Shown piece by piece: positions 5,497 to 5,582 of a stretch of 5,582 bases of DNA. Numbering within the stretch: the first letter of the stretch is position 1; every line of letters starts with the position of its first letter. Source of the stretch: Burkholderiales bacterium (GTDB lineage: Bacteria > Pseudomonadota > Gammaproteobacteria > Burkholderiales > Burkholderiaceae_E); NCBI GenBank assembly GCA_027489195.1, contig JAIYAG010000641.1, positions 1-5,582 of the forward strand, in the 5' to 3' direction. A model generated the notes under the pieces. That model had not been told where the DNA came from. It was given only the letters and a program-made list of their open reading frames with translations, and searched no databases. A program made the position numbers and the translations under genes.

Positions 5497-5582
5497 TCAG
5501 GCGACAGCCGCCGGCTTGCGCCGTCCGGCCAGGCCGAGGGCCGCGAGGCCGATCATCAGCAGGGCCGCCGTGCCGGGCAGCG
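5497..5582 (-). CDS. C-terminus of a PEP-CTERM (PLPGT-type) sorted protein, partial
   Basis: Only the end of this gene is in the window: 27 complete codons and a TGA stop at 5499-5497; the 5' part lies beyond the right edge. The visible end has the three-part layout of an exosortase sorting signal: LPGT at the left edge, a hydrophobic membrane segment AALLMIGLAALGLAG, and a basic RRK cluster, followed by PAAVA. The codon cut by the window edge is NCG, which allows Pro and therefore a PLPGT start like that of VPLPA/PEP-CTERM variants. Such proteins are exported, anchored briefly in the inner membrane by this tail, and processed by an exosortase in Gram-negative bacteria that make exopolysaccharide. 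The nature of the exported domain cannot be seen. The gene is convergent with the Rossmann-fold gene and ends at the shared hairpin. An ordinary tail-anchored protein is the main alternative. Confidence 0.8.
   Translation of the reverse strand, partial: LPGTAALLMIGLAALGLAGRRKPAAVA

Overview
The window is a very GC-rich stretch of bacterial chromosome holding six recognisable genes and the end of a seventh. Several features suggest a betaproteobacterium of the Burkholderiales type: strong GC bias at third codon positions (which creates long shadow reading frames on the opposite strand), GGAG(AC) ribosome-binding sites, TAAGCT-like -10 elements close to start codons, and a PEP-CTERM-type protein end. 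This placement is an inference from style, not from a marker gene.

Layout. (1) 71-1210, minus: a zinc-independent quinone oxidoreductase-like member of the medium-chain dehydrogenase/reductase (MDR) superfamily, followed directly by a hairpin. (2) 1306-1650, plus: a small antibiotic-biosynthesis-monooxygenase (ABM) fold protein, divergent from the first gene across a 95-base region with an 8-bp inverted repeat. (3) 1782-2996, plus: a membrane diguanylate cyclase with about six N-terminal membrane segments and intact GGDEF and I-site motifs. (4) 3063-3902, minus: a PhzF-family isomerase, convergent with the cyclase; a three-copy 18-bp tandem repeat runs across its stop codon. (5) 4026-4652, plus: a LysE/RhtB-family amino-acid exporter, divergent from the PhzF gene. 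(6) 4684-5418, plus: a Rossmann-fold NAD(P)-binding protein 31 bases behind the exporter, with its own likely -10 element at leaderless spacing. (7) 5497-5582, minus, partial: the last 27 complete codons of a protein ending in a PLPGT-type PEP-CTERM sorting signal, convergent with gene 6 across a 9-bp perfect hairpin.

How the genes may work together. This looks like ordinary housekeeping and accessory chromosome, not one dedicated system. Genes 1 and 2 may share control of a small redox response. The cyclase makes c-di-GMP, and PEP-CTERM proteins usually accompany exosortase and exopolysaccharide production, so both touch surface and biofilm physiology, but nothing here links them directly. 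I see no tRNA, rRNA, CRISPR array, insertion sequence or phage gene, and no gene-free stretch longer than 300 bases. The least obvious items are the PEP-CTERM tail at the right edge and the repeat that creates or overruns the PhzF stop codon.
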